Assembly: GCA_019753375.1 (NCBI GenBank)
Contig: JAIELC010000032.1
Coordinates: forward strand, 62,001-126,000
Length of the DNA: 64,000 nt
Source: Sphingomonas sp.
GTDB lineage: Bacteria > Pseudomonadota > Alphaproteobacteria > Sphingomonadales > Sphingomonadaceae
Reading direction: 5' to 3'
Part shown: positions 1 through 9,722 of the stretch, piece by piece
Position numbering within the stretch: position 1 is the first letter of the stretch
Layout: each line of letters begins with the position of its first letter
The notes under the pieces: generated by a model
The model's database searches: none
The model's input: only the letters and a program-made list of their open reading frames with translations
What the model was told of the DNA's origin: nothing
Made by a program: the position numbers and the translations under genes

Positions 1-2
1 TC

Positions 3-119
3 GTAGGACGACAAGGGCCTGGCGCTCGGACGCATCTGGTATCACCGGCCATGGCAGCGGCAGCGGCAATAACCGGTCGCCTGACCGACGTAAGGAACTT
101 CGCGGGGGGAGACGCCTGA
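3..119 (+). CDS. leuC: 3-isopropylmalate dehydratase large subunit, C-terminal end (truncated by window start)
   Basis: Frame 3 reads [38 protein letters not shown], typical LeuC C-terminus; leuD follows downstream. Confidence 0.85.
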   Translation, partial: VGRQGPGARTHLVSPAMAAAAAITGRLTDVRNFAGGDA

Positions 120-120
120 T

Positions 121-969
121 ATGAAACGCGCATTATATTTGCTGATTGCCGGCACGGTATTGAGCGGCATCGCCGCCTACTCCGCCAGCGGCCAGACCGC
201 GACCAGCACCAAATTGTGGCGGCTCGATTGCGGCGCTGCGCAGGTGAACGATCTGAATGTCTTCAGCGACACCAATGCATATACCGGCATGAAGCGGCGC
301 TTTACGGCCAGCTGTTATCTGATCAAGCATGGCGATACGTACATGTTGTGGGACACCGGCCTTTCCGCCGCGTTGAAGGGGGCCCCGCTCAGCGACAAGG
401 TCGCGCTTTCGGCAACGGTAACCGTCACCATCCCGGAACAACTAGCCAAGATTGGCGTCAAGCCCGAAGATATTTCGATCATCGGCATCAGTCATTATCA
501 TTTCGACCATATCGGTCAGGCGGCTGCGTTTCCGCAAGCTAAACTGTTGATTGGTAAAGGGGATTATGATTCGCTGGCTGCGTCCCCTGCGCTAAATGGA
601 GCCGATCCGGTGCCGCTGAAAAACTGGTTCGGTGGCACCGGCAAGGCAGAAGCCGTGTCGGGCGACAAGGACATATTTGGCGATGGCAGCGTCACGATGA
701 TCGACTTGCCCGGACACACGCCGGGCCATCATGGATTGCTGGTCAAACTGGCTGGGATGGGCAACGTGCTGCTGAGTGGCGACGTTGTTCACTTCCAGGA
801 AAATTATGACACCGGAGGCATACCCGGGTTCAACTATAATCGGGCGGATTCGATTGCGGCGATCGATCGCTTCAAGGGATTGGCCAAAAATCTGAAGGCA
901 ACAGTGATCATCCAGCATGAGCCGCGCGATATCAGCAAATTGCCCGCGTTCCCGGCAGCTGCTGAATAA
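121..969 (+). CDS. N-acyl homoserine lactonase-like metallo-beta-lactamase fold hydrolase with signal peptide
   Basis: N-terminal hydrophobic signal; SHYHFDH metal-binding motif, later [10 protein letters not shown] and SGDVVH motifs. Confidence 0.8.
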   Translation: MKRALYLLIAGTVLSGIAAYSASGQTATSTKLWRLDCGAAQVNDLNVFSDTNAYTGMKRRFTASCYLIKHGDTYMLWDTGLSAALKGAPLSDKVALSATVTVTIPEQLAKIGVKPEDISIIGISHYHFDHIGQAAAFPQAKLLIGKGDYDSLAASPALNGADPVPLKNWFGGTGKAEAVSGDKDIFGDGSVTMIDLPGHTPGHHGLLVKLAGMGNVLLSGDVVHFQENYDTGGIPGFNYNRADSIAAIDRFKGLAKNLKATVIIQHEPRDISKLPAFPAAAE

Positions 970-1598
970 TGGAAGCTGTGACGAAGGTAGACGGCGGCGC
1001 CTATCCATGGGGCGCCAAGAATGTCGATACCGACGTGATTATACCAGCGCAGTGGCTCAAGACGATCAGCCGATCTGGCCTGGGTAAGGGCGCCTTTGAA
1101 TCGGTTCGCACCGAAGCGGGCAATATATTTGACGATCCACGCTACGCGGGAAGCCCGATCCTTATCGCAGGCGACAATTTTGGTTGTGGGTCCAGCCGCG
1201 AACACGCAGCCTGGGCGCTGGCCGATATGGGCGTGAAGGCGGTCATCGCCCCCAGCTTTTCGGATATTTTTTCAGGCAACGCCTTTAAAAACGGCATCGT
1301 CACCGTTGTGTTGCCGCAGGAAGCGATCGACCGGCTGCTCGACGTCGCCAAGGATCAACCAATCAGCGTCGATCTGGAAACCATGACGGTGACCACCCCC
1401 TTTCAGGACCGTTTTACCTTTGCCCTCGATCCGTTTCGTCGTGCCTGCCTGATGGAGGGACTGGACGAGATTGGCCTGACGCTGGCAAGGGATCAGGCGA
1501 TTACAACCTATGAGGCCGGTGTCAGCGCACAGCGGCCATGGATGATCCGGGAGAGAAATGATGCGGGCTCTGCTATCGAAGGCGCCGGGCGGTCCTGA
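969..1598 (+). CDS. leuD: 3-isopropylmalate dehydratase small subunit
   Basis: [33 protein letters not shown] motifs. Confidence 0.95.
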   Translation: MEAVTKVDGGAYPWGAKNVDTDVIIPAQWLKTISRSGLGKGAFESVRTEAGNIFDDPRYAGSPILIAGDNFGCGSSREHAAWALADMGVKAVIAPSFSDIFSGNAFKNGIVTVVLPQEAIDRLLDVAKDQPISVDLETMTVTTPFQDRFTFALDPFRRACLMEGLDEIGLTLARDQAITTYEAGVSAQRPWMIRERNDAGSAIEGAGRS

Positions 1599-2562
1599 AA
1601 CCCTTGTCATTGACGATCTGCCCGATCCGGTAGCCGGCAAGGGCCAGGTCATTGTCGCCGTCAAAGCATGCGCCATCAACTATCCTGACGTGCTGATCAT
1701 CGAAGACAAATATCAGTTCCGTCCTGAGCGCCCGTTTGCGCCGGGGGGAGAAATATCCGGCGTTGTCGAAAGTGTTGGCGAAGGCGTGACGACCCTGGCG
1801 GTTGGCGATCGCGTGCTTGGAACGATCGGCAATGGAGGCTTGGTCGAAAAAGTCGCCGTTGATGCCTCTCGATTATATCCGTTGCCAGATGGCCGCAGTT
1901 TTGAAGACGGGTCGGCGTTGCTGCTAACCTATGCGACCACGATCCATGCGTTGCTTGATCGCGGGCACCTGAAGGAAGGCCAGACGCTGTTGGTACTGGG
2001 CGCCGCGGGCGGCGTCGGCCTGGCGGCGGTCGAGCTTGGCAAGGCATTCGGTGCGCGTGTCGTTGCGGCAGTATCGAGTGAAGAAAAAGCAGCGGCCTGC
2101 CGCGATGCTGGGGCCGATGAGACCATTATTTACGGCCGTGCCCCATTCGACAAAGATCAGTCCAAGGCCCTGGCTGAACAATTCAAGGCGGCTGTCGGTC
2201 CGAATGGCGCGGATGTTATCTACGATCCGGTGGGAGGCGATTATGCCGAGCCCGCGCTTCGCTCAATCGCCTGGGAGGGTCGATACCTAGTTGTCGGATT
2301 CCCGGCGGGCATTCCCCGGCTGCCGCTTAATCTGACGCTGCTAAAGAGCTGCGACGTGTGCGGCGTCTTTTGGGGCGCCTTTGCCGCACGCGACCCCAAG
2401 GCCAACCAGGCCCATGTCGACCGGCTGTTCCGTCTCTGGAAAGATGGCCAGATTGCACCTCGCGTGACGGAGACTTTTTCCTTTGCCGATGGGGGGCAGG
2501 CGATCGCCAAAATGGCGGCGCGCGGGGCCATTGGTAAGCTGGTTGTGCGCGTGGCGGATTAA
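1558..2562 (+). CDS. NADPH:quinone oxidoreductase / zinc-type alcohol dehydrogenase-like protein
   Basis: MDR family: [25 protein letters not shown]; start could be 1558 or 1561. Confidence 0.85.
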   Translation: MMRALLSKAPGGPETLVIDDLPDPVAGKGQVIVAVKACAINYPDVLIIEDKYQFRPERPFAPGGEISGVVESVGEGVTTLAVGDRVLGTIGNGGLVEKVAVDASRLYPLPDGRSFEDGSALLLTYATTIHALLDRGHLKEGQTLLVLGAAGGVGLAAVELGKAFGARVVAAVSSEEKAAACRDAGADETIIYGRAPFDKDQSKALAEQFKAAVGPNGADVIYDPVGGDYAEPALRSIAWEGRYLVVGFPAGIPRLPLNLTLLKSCDVCGVFWGAFAARDPKANQAHVDRLFRLWKDGQIAPRVTETFSFADGGQAIAKMAARGAIGKLVVRVAD

Positions 2563-2639
2563 TGCGCCGCGATGGGCGTTGCCATGCTGCCAGACCCTCC
2601 CTATTTGCACGCAGTCAGAAATATATTTGGAGTTCGCCC

Positions 2640-2963
2640 ATGACCACCTTCGACGACCGCGAACAGGCGTTCGAAGCGAAATTTGCACGCGACGAGGAAG
2701 TTGCGTTCAGGGTCAGTGCGCGTCGTAACCGCCTGCTCGGGCAATGGGCTGCGGAAAAGATGAAGCTTACTGCCGAAGAAGCGGATGCCTATGCCAAGGC
2801 GGTCGTCCAAGCCGATTTCGAAGAAGCTGGTGACGAAGATGTCGTGCGTAAATTGCTTGGCGATATGCTGGCGGCCGGCGTGGATATCGACGATGCAAGC
2901 GTGCGGCGCGCGCTCGAAGAAAAGGCGGTTGAAGCGCGTCGCCAGTTGATGGAATCGAAATAA
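2640..2963 (+). CDS. DUF1476 domain protein (ATPase zeta-inhibitor-like)
   Basis: MTTFDDREQAFEAKFARDEEVAFRVSARRNRLLGQWAAEKM; start moved to 2640. Confidence 0.88.
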   Translation: MTTFDDREQAFEAKFARDEEVAFRVSARRNRLLGQWAAEKMKLTAEEADAYAKAVVQADFEEAGDEDVVRKLLGDMLAAGVDIDDASVRRALEEKAVEARRQLMESK

Positions 2964-2966
2964 TCC

Positions 2967-3200
2967 ATGCCGATGCCAGCCGATGAGATTGAACGCTTGA
3001 TCAGGCAGGGAATCCCCGATGCGGCCGTCGAAATTACCGACCTTGCCGGCGATGGTGATCACTACGCCGCGCGCGTTATCAGCGCGAGTTTTCGTGGCTT
3101 GCCACGAATAAAACAACATCAGGCGGTTTATACCGCGCTGGGTGGCCGTATGGGCGGCGCTTTGCATGCATTGCAACTGACCACTGCCACACCCGATTGA
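2967..3200 (+). CDS. BolA family protein
   Basis: Small BolA-like ORF directly upstream of monothiol glutaredoxin. Confidence 0.85.
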   Translation: MPMPADEIERLIRQGIPDAAVEITDLAGDGDHYAARVISASFRGLPRIKQHQAVYTALGGRMGGALHALQLTTATPD

Positions 3201-3211
3201 AGGACGACGCG

Positions 3212-3544
3212 ATGACAGACGAAACACAGACCCGCCTTGCTGATCTTGTCAGCGGTAATGATGTGCTGCTTTTCATGAAGGGTAGCCCGTTATTTCCACA
3301 GTGTGGCTTCTCCAGCCGCGCAGTGGCTATTTTGCAGCATTTGAACGTCAATTTTGACAGCGTCGATGTCTTGCAGGATCAGGCCATTCGCCAGGGCATC
3401 AAGGAATTTTCCGATTGGCCAACGATCCCACAATTATACGTGAAGGGCGAATTTGTCGGCGGCTCCGACATTATGATGGAAATGTATGAATCGGGTGAGC
3501 TTGCTGAACTGCTAACGTCGCACGGCCTGGTCGGCACCGCGTAA
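3212..3544 (+). CDS. grxD: monothiol glutaredoxin, Grx4 family
   Basis: [42 protein letters not shown] active site. Confidence 0.93.
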   Translation: MTDETQTRLADLVSGNDVLLFMKGSPLFPQCGFSSRAVAILQHLNVNFDSVDVLQDQAIRQGIKEFSDWPTIPQLYVKGEFVGGSDIMMEMYESGELAELLTSHGLVGTA

Positions 3545-3576
3545 ACTGTTCGCGTTGGGCGAGGGGCTGGGGGCGT

Positions 3577-4860
3577 ATGAAATTGCTTGATTCTGCGGAC
3601 CTGATGGCGCTTCCCGGCGGGAACGCCCCGTTGCTGCTTTGTGATTTGACCCAAAGCTATTCGCCGGCAGGCGGCGGCGGCATCAGCACTTATCTGCGGG
3701 AAAAGCGCGACTATATCCTGAATCATACGCCGCACCACTTGCTCCAAATTGTTCCCGGTCCGGAAGACAAGGTCGTGGTGAACGGGCGGCATATCTGGGC
3801 AGAGGTGGGCGCGGATCCGGTCCGCGGTAGCCCGAATTACCGGTTCATTCTGCGGACCAAAATCGTTCGCGCCTTGCTGGCGGAATATCACCCGAATGTC
3901 ATCGAATCGCTGTGCCCGTGGATTTTGCCCTGGACGGCAATCAATCACCGCCGAGCTTTTCCGGACACAACCCTTGTAGCCGGCTATTCGACCGATTTTC
4001 CCAATGCGCATGTCCACCGCGTGATGCTGCCAAAGGTAGGGGCGACATTGGCGGCAGGGCTCAGGTGGCTGTCCTATGGCTATGCTGAAATTACCTATCG
4101 TGAATTCGACTGGGTCTACACGCTGAGCGATGACATTCGGCAGGTTCTGGCAAAGCACAACGTACCGCGCGGCAGCGTTCTGCAGCTCGGCGTCGATACG
4201 ACGATGTTCCATCCGTCGAAGCGCGATTCAGGATATCGGGCGTCGCTTGGGCTGGAGAGCCACGGCCCGCTGCTGATTTACGCTGGACGCATTGACAACG
4301 AGAAGCGCGCTGACCGTGTCGTCGACATGTTTAGGCGCTTGCCTGACTCGTTTGGGGCGTCGCTCGTAATGATTGGCGACGGCAAACTGCATGACCGCCT
4401 CGTCGCAGAAAGCCAGGGGTTGCGGATTGCTTTTACTGGGTTTGAGCCTGATCGCGAAAGGCTCGCACGCGCGCTGGCATCATCCGATATTTATGTTTCA
4501 GCCATGGCCGATGAAACCTTCGGTATCTCGATTGTCGAAGCCCAGGCCGCCGGTCTTCCGGTCGTAGGTGTTGCCAGCGGGGCAATGATTGATCGGATCC
4601 CATATGGGCTTGGCCTATTGGGGCCGGTCGACGATACGCAGCAAATGGCGGTCAACGTCATGGCGATCTGGGGCCAGGACCATCGGGCGATCGGTGATGC
4701 GGCGCGCGCGCACGTGCTTGACCGGTTCAGCTGGAACCGGACGTTCGACATCCTGTTTGGCGATATTTACCCGCGAGCAATGGCGCATACCGCCGAGCGG
4801 CTGGCGGGCAAACGCGTCTTTGATAATCGGGTCATGCTCGGGGCCGCGACCGCTAGCTGA
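3577..4860 (+). CDS. glycosyltransferase, GT4 family
   Basis: LIYAGRIDNEKRADRVV ... ADETFGISIVEAQAAGLPVVGV. Confidence 0.85.
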   Translation: MKLLDSADLMALPGGNAPLLLCDLTQSYSPAGGGGISTYLREKRDYILNHTPHHLLQIVPGPEDKVVVNGRHIWAEVGADPVRGSPNYRFILRTKIVRALLAEYHPNVIESLCPWILPWTAINHRRAFPDTTLVAGYSTDFPNAHVHRVMLPKVGATLAAGLRWLSYGYAEITYREFDWVYTLSDDIRQVLAKHNVPRGSVLQLGVDTTMFHPSKRDSGYRASLGLESHGPLLIYAGRIDNEKRADRVVDMFRRLPDSFGASLVMIGDGKLHDRLVAESQGLRIAFTGFEPDRERLARALASSDIYVSAMADETFGISIVEAQAAGLPVVGVASGAMIDRIPYGLGLLGPVDDTQQMAVNVMAIWGQDHRAIGDAARAHVLDRFSWNRTFDILFGDIYPRAMAHTAERLAGKRVFDNRVMLGAATAS

Positions 4861-4898
4861 CGCAAACACGTTACTGATTTGCTTAGAAAGCCGGGTGA

Positions 4899-4943
4899 GG
4901 GCGGATCGACGCGAGACCGGGTGAAGGAGCAGTCGATCCGCCC
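4899..4943. repeat. perfect 12-bp inverted repeat (GGGCGGATCGAC / GTCGATCCGCCC), 21-nt loop
   Basis: Read directly from sequence. Confidence 0.9.
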
Positions 4944-5122
4944 AGCTGAAGCGTTAGTCGCTCGGCGTATTATGAAGTCTGCAGGGTGCGTGCCAAACCT
5001 GAAAACTCACCCATTCCCTGCACACATAGTGGTTAACGATTGGTAACCAACATCGCGTAGCGTCAAAAAATCCGACACTTGCGGACTTTCTGAACGATGG
5101 CGCACGACAAAAATTTCCTGTT

Positions 5123-5159
5123 GACTACAGCCGTAATCAGTACGATTACAGGCGTAGTC
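5123..5159. promoter_or_regulatory. twin BlaI/MecI-type operator upstream of blaI-like gene
   Basis: GACTACAGCCGTAATC-AGTAC-GATTACAGGCGTAGTC: two TACA-N3-GTA dyads arranged as a larger palindrome overlapping a candidate TTGACT -35. Confidence 0.7.
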
Positions 5160-5174
5160 GAAAAGGAGAGTCGA

Positions 5175-5543
5175 GTGGTTGAGCGCATAAGCGATGCCGA
5201 GCATGCGGTGATGGAGGTGCTGTGGAATCAGGCGCCGCTGACGGCCCAGGATGTGGCTGAACGGATCGGCCCTGATCGGGATTGGACGGCCAACACGGTC
5301 AAGACTTTGCTCGGTCGACTCCTTGCCAAACAGGTCATCGCGCATGAAGCCGATGGTCGCCGCTATCTCTATCGGCCATTGGTCGCGCGGAACGATTATG
5401 TCGAACGCGAATCACGGCGGATGATTGATCGATTGTTCGGCGGAAAACTGACGCCTTTGGTTGCCCATCTCGCCGAGCGCGACGCGCTGACCGACGACGA
5501 TATTGCGGAGATTGAGGCGTTGCTCAAAGGGCTCAAGTCGTGA
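5175..5543 (+). CDS. BlaI/MecI/CopY family transcriptional regulator
   Basis: GTG start after AAAAGGAGAG; MVERISDAEHAVMEVLWNQAPLTAQDVAERIG..DWTANTVKTLLGRLLAK. Confidence 0.88.
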   Translation: MVERISDAEHAVMEVLWNQAPLTAQDVAERIGPDRDWTANTVKTLLGRLLAKQVIAHEADGRRYLYRPLVARNDYVERESRRMIDRLFGGKLTPLVAHLAERDALTDDDIAEIEALLKGLKS

Positions 5544-7144
5544 TCGCCTGGGCCGTAGAGGCAATGATTGCCTCTGCCATTCTGATGCTGCTCGTCCTGA
5601 TGGTGCGTGGACCGGTGCGCCGGAGCTTTGGGCCAAACATAGCCTACGCGCTTTGGCTATTGCCGGTGACGCGGCTGTTGTTGCCGCCGCTGCCAAATTT
5701 GTGGCGCGACGAAGCAGCTGGGCCCATTGCGCAGGCGGGGGAGGGCATTACCGTTCTGGTTGTCGAGCCGCTGGGTCTCAACACTGCCGCGGCCGCTGTG
5801 ACGCCGGCTATTGATGCGCCGTCGATCGCGATTGGACTGCTGGTTCTGTGGGCCGTCGGGGCAATTGCCTTCCTGATTTGGCACAGCATCTCTCATGCAC
5901 GGTTCTGCCGCCGCATTCTGTCGGCTGCGCGCGATATCAAGCGCGGTCGGGTTCATGTGATCGAAACCGATGCGGCGACGGGTCCGCTCGCCTTTGGTAT
6001 CTGGCGTAGATATGTCGCGTTCCCGAGGGATTTTGCCGAACGTTATGATGCCGATGAGCGTGACCTGGCACTGCAGCACGAGCTGACCCATCATGCTCGC
6101 GGTGACTTGATCGCGAACTGGGTCGCCCTCTTCGTGCTGGCGTTGCACTGGTTCAATCCGATTGCGTGGCGGGCATTCCGGGCATTTCGCGCCGACCAGG
6201 AAATGGCCTGCGATGCGCGGGTTCTGGCGGGTCGCGATCCTGCGATGCGCCACGCCTATGGTCGCGCGATCGTCAAATCTGCCCATGGCGGCGCCGTTTC
6301 AGCCGCCTGTCATCTGCACACAATCATTGATTTGAAGGGAAGGTTGAAAATGTTGTCGATGGGAAAAAAATCGCGCTCGCGCGTTATTGGTGGGACTGTA
6401 TCCGTCGTTGTCCTCGCCTTGGCGGGCCTCGGCCTGACAGCATCTGGCACACAGGCTGCAGAGCAGTTGCGCTCCAAGGTCAACGATACCATCGGCGTTG
6501 ACATCGCCAAGCTGGACGTTGCGATAGCTGCGGCGCCGGCGACGCCGGTGACCCTTGGCAACGCCGTTGCCCCTGCCGCGCCAAGGGTCATTGCGATTGC
6601 TCCGGTCGCGGGCCGACCCGCTGCTGACATGGCTGCTCCGGGTGCGCAAGCGGATGCGCCATCGGCGCCACCTGCACCTCCCGCTCCACCCGCACCTCCT
6701 GCGCCGGTTGCCGGCGTCGATCGCGATGTTGACACTGTGACGATCACCGATCCCGATGGCAAAAAAGTCAGCAAGCGCGTGAAGATCATCATGCGGTCCA
6801 AGGACGGCAAGATTCTGACAGAGGATATGCACGGCATGGACATTCCAGAGGTCAGCTCGGCCAATTGCCCACCCGACGGCGATGCCCACCAAACGGTGAT
6901 CAACGGCAAAAAGGATGGCAAGCACATCATCCTGATCTGCACCAACCGGATCGAAAAGATGACAGAGGAGGCGGCAAAGGTTGCCGCAAATAGCAAGGAC
7001 ATCGAACGGAATGCCTACCGATCGGCATTGTCCGGTTTGCGGAACGCCCGAGCCGGAATGGCAGCCAAAGGGAACGATGAAGCATTGAAGGCAATCGATG
7101 AAGCCATTGCCGAAGTCGAGGCAGATCTGGCCAAGATCAACTGA
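5540..7144 (+). CDS. BlaR1/MecR1-type M56 family peptidase
   Basis: LQHELTHHARGDLIANW zinc motif, adjacent to blaI-like gene, Pro/Ala-rich C-terminal part. Confidence 0.85.
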   Translation: MIAWAVEAMIASAILMLLVLMVRGPVRRSFGPNIAYALWLLPVTRLLLPPLPNLWRDEAAGPIAQAGEGITVLVVEPLGLNTAAAAVTPAIDAPSIAIGLLVLWAVGAIAFLIWHSISHARFCRRILSAARDIKRGRVHVIETDAATGPLAFGIWRRYVAFPRDFAERYDADERDLALQHELTHHARGDLIANWVALFVLALHWFNPIAWRAFRAFRADQEMACDARVLAGRDPAMRHAYGRAIVKSAHGGAVSAACHLHTIIDLKGRLKMLSMGKKSRSRVIGGTVSVVVLALAGLGLTASGTQAAEQLRSKVNDTIGVDIAKLDVAIAAAPATPVTLGNAVAPAAPRVIAIAPVAGRPAADMAAPGAQADAPSAPPAPPAPPAPPAPVAGVDRDVDTVTITDPDGKKVSKRVKIIMRSKDGKILTEDMHGMDIPEVSSANCPPDGDAHQTVINGKKDGKHIILICTNRIEKMTEEAAKVAANSKDIERNAYRSALSGLRNARAGMAAKGNDEALKAIDEAIAEVEADLAKIN

Positions 7145-7302
7145 GTGACGGCCAGTTGAGTGACGGCCAAATGAAAGACGGTCAGCGTAAGGCAGGGTCG
7201 GCCGGTCGGGTTCGCGATCGGCCGGCGCTCCTTTAAACAGGGGGCGGGCGATCTTGCCGGCCTTCCCTTGTGTTATCGGCCCCAAAACGCCATTTGATAG
7301 AT

Positions 7303-8160
7303 ATGGATACGCTGCCGACGGGCGACTGCATGGTGATCGATGGCCTGATCGCACGCGTGCTTGCGCCCAACCCGTCCCCCTATACCTACACCGGAACCCA
7401 GACCTATCTGGTCGGCACTCAAAACGTCGCTGTGATTGATCCGGGCCCCGATGAGCCAGATCATCTTGCCGCGTTGATGCGCGCGATCGCCGGACGCCCC
7501 GTCGTTGCGATCATGTGCACACACACGCACCGGGACCACAGCCCTGCCGCGCGCGCGCTGAAGCAGGCAACCGGCGCCCCGATCATCGGCTGTGCGCCGC
7601 TTGTCCTCGATGACGCAGGGCCGCGTGCCGACGCTTCGTTTGACCGTGATTATGCGCCCGACCGGGTCCTGACAGATGGAGAGTCGCTGTCGGGCGATGC
7701 ATGGACCATCGCTGCGGTGGCCACCCCGGGGCATACGAGCAATCATTTATGCTATGCAGTGCCGGAAAATGGCGCGCTGTTTACCGGCGATCATGTGATG
7801 GGTTGGTCGACAACGGTCGTGTCGCCGCCGGATGGCGACATGAAGGCCTATATGGCTAGCCTCGCCAAGCTTTATGATCGGAGCGATCGCACCTATTACC
7901 CTGCCCATGGCGAGCCGATTACCAATCCGCATCAATTCGTTCGCGGGCTGATCGGTCACCGTAAACAGCGCGAAAAGCAGATCCTGCGGTTGTTGGGTGA
8001 GGGTGTCGGGGCAATTCCCGACATGGTCACGCGCATGTATGTGGGACTCGATCCTCGTCTGAGCGGCGCTGCGGCGCGATCGGTGCTCGCGCACCTGATT
8101 GATCTCCGCGATCGCGGCATTGCCACGGAAACGGATGATCATTGGCGAAATGCCGCCTGA
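7303..8160 (+). CDS. MBL fold metallo-hydrolase (glyoxalase II/LACTB2-like)
   Basis: CTHTHRDHSPAARAL, ATPGHTSNHLCY, LFTGDHVMGWSTTVVSPPDGDM; ORF may start at 7270. Confidence 0.85.
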   Translation: MDTLPTGDCMVIDGLIARVLAPNPSPYTYTGTQTYLVGTQNVAVIDPGPDEPDHLAALMRAIAGRPVVAIMCTHTHRDHSPAARALKQATGAPIIGCAPLVLDDAGPRADASFDRDYAPDRVLTDGESLSGDAWTIAAVATPGHTSNHLCYAVPENGALFTGDHVMGWSTTVVSPPDGDMKAYMASLAKLYDRSDRTYYPAHGEPITNPHQFVRGLIGHRKQREKQILRLLGEGVGAIPDMVTRMYVGLDPRLSGAAARSVLAHLIDLRDRGIATETDDHWRNAA

Positions 8161-8840
8161 TGCGGCGCCTTTTTCAGTTTCTGGCTGCTATTGGGATTGT
8201 CGTTGTCCTGATCGTCGGCGTCGTGGTTGGCATCAATCGCTACGTCGCCCAGCGGTTGAATCCGGACCCTGAAACCATTGCGACGGCCAGTTTGCGCGGG
8301 CTGCGTGAGCAGAACAGGCTGTCGGCCTTTGCCGCACAATATGTTGCCGTTGTGATGTCCAAGCAGACGCGATTGGGTCTCAGCACGCAAAAGACGCTGA
8401 TCATGCCCGGGATGGTGCGCTATGAAGTTGATCTCGCCAAGCTGCGCCAGCGTGACGTCCATTGGGATGCATCGACACATACCCTTTCGGTCCTTTTGCC
8501 GCCACTTGAGACCGACCAGCCGCAGATCGATTTGGCGCGGCTTCGTGAATATGGCGATGGGGGATTGCTGGCTGTTTTCACCGACGCCGGCAAACGGCTG
8601 GATGCGGTAAATCGTGCCGCAGGCCAAAAAGAACTGCAGCGCCAGGCGCATCAGCCAACTATGATTACGTTGGCACGCGACGCAACGCGTCGGGCAATCG
8701 AACGCAGCTTTACCTTGCCGCTGGCCGCGGCAGGGATTGAAGCCAAAATAAGCGTGCGGTTCGCCGATGAAGCCCAGACCACTGATCAACCTTGGGACAT
8801 CAGCCGATCAGTAAACGAGGTGCTGGCCAATCAGCAGTAG
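8160..8840 (+). CDS. DUF4230-like membrane-anchored protein
   Basis: N-terminal TM helix; TASLRGLREQNRLSAFAAQYVAVV; overlaps previous stop (ATGA). Confidence 0.6.
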   Translation: MRRLFQFLAAIGIVVVLIVGVVVGINRYVAQRLNPDPETIATASLRGLREQNRLSAFAAQYVAVVMSKQTRLGLSTQKTLIMPGMVRYEVDLAKLRQRDVHWDASTHTLSVLLPPLETDQPQIDLARLREYGDGGLLAVFTDAGKRLDAVNRAAGQKELQRQAHQPTMITLARDATRRAIERSFTLPLAAAGIEAKISVRFADEAQTTDQPWDISRSVNEVLANQQ

Positions 8841-8906
8841 CGTCCTATTTCGTCTGCTTTGGAAATTTGATACACTGTATGTCGATAATGCTGGGGGGAC
8901 TTATCG

Positions 8907-9677
8907 ATGGCAACGTTAGCAACGTCGGCGGTTGGCTCGCGTAGCGACGACCGGTTTTTCCTGACGATGGCATTCGTCATGGCAGCAACAATTGTGGCGG
9001 GATTCTCCCTACAACTGGCCATGGGACGATCGAGTTTTGACCGGCCCCTGCTGGTTCACGCCCATGCCATTGTCTTTATGGGCTGGATGGTCATCTACCT
9101 GCTCCAAAACTGGTTTGCGACCATCGGTCCCTTGCGGTTGCACCGGGTGCTGGGCTGGCTGGCGGTGGGTTGGATCATTGCGATGATCGGCCTGGGCACG
9201 GCGGTAACGCTGGACATGGTTCGTGGTGGTCGGGTGCCCTTCTTTTTTCAACCGCTCCATTTTCTGGTCTTTGACCCAATGTCAGTCATCGGCTTTGCTG
9301 GCATCATAGCGGCCGGCATCGCCTTGCGGCACCACACCGGATGGCATCGGCGGCTCAATTATTCGGCGATGGCGCTGCTAACGGGCCCTGCTTTTGGCCG
9401 GCTATTGCCGCTGCCGTTCTTGATCCCCTGGGCATATCAGTCGGCCTTTGCCGCGACCTTAATCTTTCCGCTAATCGGGATTGTTGGCGATCTACGCAGA
9501 ACCGGGCATATCCATCCGGCGTGGTGGTGGGGTCTCGGTGGCATGTTTGCGACCGAATGCATCACCGATTTTATCGCATTTGGGCCGTTCGGAGCCATGC
9601 TTTATCAGGCCGCAACGGCGGGTACGCCGGGGGCGGCTATTGCGCCGCTGGCATTTCCGCCATCACCGCTGGGTTGA
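8907..9677 (+). CDS. multipass membrane protein of unknown function
   Basis: Several predicted TM helices by inspection. Confidence 0.65.
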   Translation: MATLATSAVGSRSDDRFFLTMAFVMAATIVAGFSLQLAMGRSSFDRPLLVHAHAIVFMGWMVIYLLQNWFATIGPLRLHRVLGWLAVGWIIAMIGLGTAVTLDMVRGGRVPFFFQPLHFLVFDPMSVIGFAGIIAAGIALRHHTGWHRRLNYSAMALLTGPAFGRLLPLPFLIPWAYQSAFAATLIFPLIGIVGDLRRTGHIHPAWWWGLGGMFATECITDFIAFGPFGAMLYQAATAGTPGAAIAPLAFPPSPLG

Positions 9678-9722
9678 TCCGTAGCGCGCGGAGGGCCATG
9701 TGCTCCGGACAGTCGCGGGAGC

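Noticed and set aside
6655-6720. Repeat CACCTGCACCTCCCGCTCCACCCGCACCTCC in blaR1-like gene
   Set aside because: Encodes an ordinary Pro/Ala linker within the CDS; not a separate repeat element.
6299-7354. 351-aa minus-strand ORF
   Set aside because: Antisense to the blaR1-like gene, low-complexity composition, no recognisable domain.
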